Shown: positions 6,482 through 8,709 of the stretch, piece by piece
How positions within the stretch are numbered: position 1 is the stretch's first letter
Layout of the letters: each line of letters begins with the position of its first letter
DNA from: Pseudomonadota bacterium
Lineage (GTDB): Bacteria > Pseudomonadota > Gammaproteobacteria > Steroidobacterales > Steroidobacteraceae
NCBI GenBank assembly: GCA_003242275.1
Contig: QGUX01000145.1
Span: forward strand, 1-8,709
DNA: 8,709 nt
Reading direction: 5' to 3'
Made by a program: the position numbers and the translations under genes
The notes under the pieces: model-generated
Database searches by the model: none
Told to the model about the DNA's origin: nothing
The model's input: only the letters and a program-made list of their open reading frames with translations

Positions 6482-7293
6482 CGGCGACGCTCGCCGGCCT
6501 CTACATCTATCCCGTGAAGTCCGCGGCCGGCATCGCCTGCGAGGAGGCGAGGCTCGGCGAGCGCGGACTCGAGCACGATCGCGAATGGATGATCGTCGAT
6601 GCCGACGGGCGCTTCCTCACGCAGCGCGAGGAGGCACGGCTGGCGCTGCTGGAGGTGGCCATTGCTGACGGCCTGCTGCACCTGTCGAATCCGCAGGGCG
6701 CCGGGCCGCGGCTGGCGCTGGACCACGAGGGCGAGGTGCGCGAGGTCACCGTGTGGCGATCGCGCTGCGATGCCTTCGACGCGGGCGAGGAGGCCGCCCA
6801 GTTCCTGTCGGACTGGCTCGGCCGGCCGCTGCGGCTGGTGCGCTTCGACCCGCGCCGTCCGCGCTACTCGAATGCCGACTGGACCGGCGGGCGTGAGGTC
6901 CCCAATGCCTTCAGCGACGGCTATCCGCTGCTGGTGCTGTCGCAGGCGTCGATCGACGACCTGTCCGCGCGCGTGGGCCGTGCGCTGCCGGTGCAACGCT
7001 TCCGTCCGAACCTGCTGCTCGGCGGCACCAGTGCCTATGCCGAGGATGAGGCGGCGGAGATTCTCGCCGGCGGGGCGCGGCTGGTGCTGACCAAGGCGTG
7101 CACGCGCTGCGCCATCACCACGGTCGATCCGGTCCGCGGCGAACGCGATGGTGAGGAACCGCTGCGCACGCTGAAGTCCTACCGGTTCGACGCGGCGCTG
7201 CGCGGCGTGGTGTTCGGGCGCAATGCCTATACGGTGTCCGGCTCCGGCGCGCGCCTTGCGCGCGGCATGGCCGTGCAGCTCGCCACCGCGTGA
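6478..7293 (+). CDS. MOSC-domain protein, YcbX/mARC-like molybdenum cofactor enzyme
   Basis: Family members bind molybdenum cofactor and reduce N-hydroxylated bases and amines. The protein has 271 residues. An N-terminal MOSC beta-barrel domain begins LYIYPVKSAAG (8-18), with RFLTQREEARLALL (45-58). The MOSC domain follows, with RFRPNLLLGG (174-183), KACTRCAITTVDP (206-218) and EPLRTLKSYR (227-236). Cys211 is in the position of the Mo-ligating cysteine of mARC/YcbX. E. coli YcbX (~370 residues) continues into a C-terminal 2Fe-2S ferredoxin domain; this protein stops before it, so electrons must come from a separate partner, as in mARC. The ATG overlaps the MarR stop by four bases, showing coupled expression with the regulator. 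The start is supported by LYIYPVKS beginning at residue 8. The family is firm; substrate unknown. Confidence 0.92.
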   Translation: MTATLAGLYIYPVKSAAGIACEEARLGERGLEHDREWMIVDADGRFLTQREEARLALLEVAIADGLLHLSNPQGAGPRLALDHEGEVREVTVWRSRCDAFDAGEEAAQFLSDWLGRPLRLVRFDPRRPRYSNADWTGGREVPNAFSDGYPLLVLSQASIDDLSARVGRALPVQRFRPNLLLGGTSAYAEDEAAEILAGGARLVLTKACTRCAITTVDPVRGERDGEEPLRTLKSYRFDAALRGVVFGRNAYTVSGSGARLARGMAVQLATA

Positions 7294-7306
7294 TGCCCGC
7301 GTCCAT

Positions 7307-7319
7307 TAGAATCGCGCCA
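7307..7319 (+). promoter_or_regulatory. -10-like TAGAAT box placed for a leaderless yqhA transcript
   Basis: TAGAAT (7307-7312) matches the sigma-70 -10 consensus in five of six bases and is followed by exactly six bases before the ATG at 7319. A start of transcription seven bases after the box would be the A of the start codon, giving a leaderless mRNA. There is no Shine-Dalgarno in the 25-bp gap and no clear -35 hexamer. The same TAGAAT hexamer serves as the predicted -10 of the MarR gene. Confidence 0.45.
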
Positions 7320-7834
7320 TGATCGAACGCTTCGTCGAACGCCTGTTCTTCGCCAGCCGCTGGCTGCTGGCGCCCATCTACCTCGGCCTTTCCATCGCGC
7401 TGGTGGTGCTGGGCTTCAAGTTCTTCCATGAACTGATCCACACCCTGCTGCACATGCGGGAATGGTCCGAGGCCGACGTGGTGCTGTCGCTGCTGGCGCT
7501 GGTGGACATCTCGCTGGTCGGCGGCCTGATCGTGATGGTGATGTTCTCGGGCTACGAGAACTTCGTCTCCAAGCTCGACCTGCAGGAGGATCGGACCGAA
7601 AGCCTCGGCTGGCTGGGCAAGCTCGACGCGGGCACGCTGAAGCTGAAGGTGGCCGCCTCCATCGTGGCGATCTCCTCCATCCACCTGCTGCGCAAGTTCA
7701 TGCAGGTGGAGGACATCGGCAACGACAAGCTGCTCTGGTACGTGGTCCTGCACCTGACCTTCGTGGTGTCGGCGCTGCTGATGGGCGTCCTCGACCGAAT
7801 CACCAGCGCGTCGCACCGCGCCGAGGCGCACTGA
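7319..7834 (+). CDS. yqhA: YqhA-family (UPF0114) inner-membrane protein
   Basis: This 171-residue integral membrane protein belongs to the UPF0114/YqhA family (E. coli YqhA is 164 residues); its molecular function is not established. Several stretches match the E. coli protein closely: [10 protein letters not shown] (12-21), [19 protein letters not shown] (66-84), [16 protein letters not shown] (110-125) and [18 protein letters not shown] (139-156). Hydrophobic segments at about 16-42, 54-77, 108-124 and 139-158 suggest four membrane passes. It begins 25 bp after the MOSC stop on the same strand, so it could be read through from the MarR unit. A TAGAAT box six bases before the ATG suggests it also has its own, leaderless, transcript. 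No functional link with the efflux genes is evident. Confidence 0.93.
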   Translation: MIERFVERLFFASRWLLAPIYLGLSIALVVLGFKFFHELIHTLLHMREWSEADVVLSLLALVDISLVGGLIVMVMFSGYENFVSKLDLQEDRTESLGWLGKLDAGTLKLKVAASIVAISSIHLLRKFMQVEDIGNDKLLWYVVLHLTFVVSALLMGVLDRITSASHRAEAH

Positions 7835-7846
7835 GGCAGGCGCTTT

Positions 7847-7865
7847 GCGCGGCGGGCGGCCGCGC
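7847..7865. terminator. Possible weak hairpin between convergent yqhA and hydrolase genes
   Basis: GCGCGGC (7847-7853) and GCCGCGC (7859-7865) can pair in a 7-bp all-GC stem with a 5-nt loop. It lies in the 39-bp gap between two convergent stop codons, where a terminator would be expected. No T run follows on either strand, so it is not a canonical intrinsic terminator and may be chance in GC-rich DNA. Confidence 0.3.
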
Positions 7866-7873
7866 AGACCGGA

Positions 7874-8709
7874 TCAGGCGCGCTGCGCCAGCAGCGCCCT
7901 GAGCACCGCCACCAGCGCGATCGGCTGGCTCACCGGCAGGTGGTGGTGGCTGGCGGGAATGCAGGTCACCGAACGCACGTTCCGCACGCAGCCGGCCAGG
8001 CGCCTCGCCCGCTCCGGCGTCACCACGCGGCTCTCCTCGCCGTAGACGAAGTCCACCGGCGTGGGGAGGTCGTGCAGCGCGGCCACGTCGTCGACGACCT
8101 GCGGGTCGTCGGCCCGCTGCTGGAATACGCGCGTGACGTTCTGGTCGAACTTCCACGTCCACTGGCCGTCCGGCTCCTGCCGGATGGACATGCGGCCCAT
8201 GTGCTCCAGCGCGATCGCGGGCGCCGGCTCCAGCGGCCGCAGCATGAAGCGCCTGAGGATGCTGGCCTCGTCCGGGTAGCGCTTCTTCGGGCGCCACTCC
8301 TCGTCGAAGCCCCGCACCGGATCCTCGGGCGTGCCGAGGCGTGAGTCCACCACGATGGCGCGCCGGAACAGCTCGGGGCGGGCATGGCAGGCGTAGAGCA
8401 GCGCGCGCCCGCCAAAGCTGTGGCCCACGGCGATGCAGCCGCCGATGCCGATGGCGTCGATCAGGGCGGGAATCTCGGCGTAGAACTGCGGGTAGCTGTA
8501 CGAAGGACGGCAGCCCGAATCGCCCATCCCGCCGAAGTCTGCGGCGATCACGCGATGGTCCTCCGCCAGCCACGGCGCCACGAAATCCCACCAGTGCGCA
8601 TGCGCGAGGTAGCCGTGCAGCAGCAGCAGCGTCGGTGCGCCGGGCGGCCCGGGCCATTCCAGGGAGTGCATGCGGATTCCGGCGGCCTCGACGAAGCGCG
8701 AGGCGCCCG
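7874..8709 (-). CDS. Alpha/beta hydrolase fold protein, 5' end beyond the window
   Basis: This is a cytoplasmic alpha/beta hydrolase of unknown substrate. Taking the internal ATG at 8671 as residue 1, the oxyanion-hole HG is at 19-20 (LLLLHGYLAHAHWWDF), the nucleophile elbow GHSFGG puts Ser85 as nucleophile, and a His in SHHHLP (242-244) would complete the triad. The acid is probably Glu212 or Glu213 in YGEESRVV, or an Asp further upstream; this is not settled. The frame stays open upstream of 8671 to the window edge, and the twelve codons there read GASRFVEAAGIR, the beta-strand that normally precedes the region starting HSLEW in this family. So the real start lies outside the window and ATG 8671 is internal. 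The visible part, about 277 codons, is nearly complete. It converges on yqhA. Confidence 0.88.
   Translation of the reverse strand, partial: GASRFVEAAGIRMHSLEWPGPPGAPTLLLLHGYLAHAHWWDFVAPWLAEDHRVIAADFGGMGDSGCRPSYSYPQFYAEIPALIDAIGIGGCIAVGHSFGGRALLYACHARPELFRRAIVVDSRLGTPEDPVRGFDEEWRPKKRYPDEASILRRFMLRPLEPAPAIALEHMGRMSIRQEPDGQWTWKFDQNVTRVFQQRADDPQVVDDVAALHDLPTPVDFVYGEESRVVTPERARRLAGCVRNVRSVTCIPASHHHLPVSQPIALVAVLRALLAQRA

Noticed and set aside
6370..6996. 208-residue minus-strand open frame across the MarR/MOSC junction
   Set aside because: It has no recognisable domain and is antisense to two well supported, coupled genes.
7115..7831. 238-residue minus-strand open frame across yqhA
   Set aside because: It is a His/Gln-rich mirror translation. 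The plus strand encodes a protein matching YqhA along its whole length.
8669..8671. ATG at 8671 as the start of the alpha/beta hydrolase
   Set aside because: The frame continues upstream to the edge with FVEAAGIR, a family-typical N-terminal strand, so this Met is internal.

Overview
The window is a high-GC, gene-dense piece of a bacterial chromosome. The best guess is a gammaproteobacterium of Xanthomonadales/Nevskiales type. This rests on the strong match of one protein to E. coli YqhA, a Can-type beta-carbonic anhydrase, the uniformly GC-rich third codon positions, and several genes with no Shine-Dalgarno sequence but a -10-like hexamer almost touching the start codon. The taxonomic call is an inference. 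I see no mobile element, tRNA, rRNA, CRISPR array or phage gene, and no gene-free stretch longer than about 100 bases.

Left part (1-1617): a flavin amine oxidase gene on the minus strand runs off the left edge. It diverges, across only 33 bp, from a plus-strand beta-carbonic anhydrase whose metal and dyad residues fall at the same numbers as in E. coli Can. The last ~35 visible codons of the amine oxidase look damaged around G/C runs, as if the window starts at a low-quality contig end. A perfect 26-bp palindrome after the anhydrase is a likely terminator shared with the convergent efflux operon.

Centre (1618-7293): a divergent efflux locus. On the minus strand a lipoprotein membrane-fusion protein (MFP) and an HAE1-type RND permease overlap by ATGA. 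On the plus strand a MarR-type regulator and a MOSC-domain protein (YcbX/mARC-like) also overlap by ATGA. Between the two units lies a compact array of three alternating TATCAG/CTGATA half-sites, which is a good candidate for the MarR operator controlling both directions. The simplest model is that MarR senses a toxic compound and releases both the pump and the MOSC reductase. No outer-membrane channel gene is present, so the pump would have to borrow a TolC-like protein.

Right part (7294-8709): a YqhA-family (UPF0114) membrane protein with a TAGAAT box exactly six bases before its ATG, then a convergent alpha/beta hydrolase whose true start lies beyond the right edge.

Nothing here is clearly a new system. 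The most interesting points are the operator array, the coupling of an efflux regulator to a MOSC reductase, and the apparently leaderless starts.
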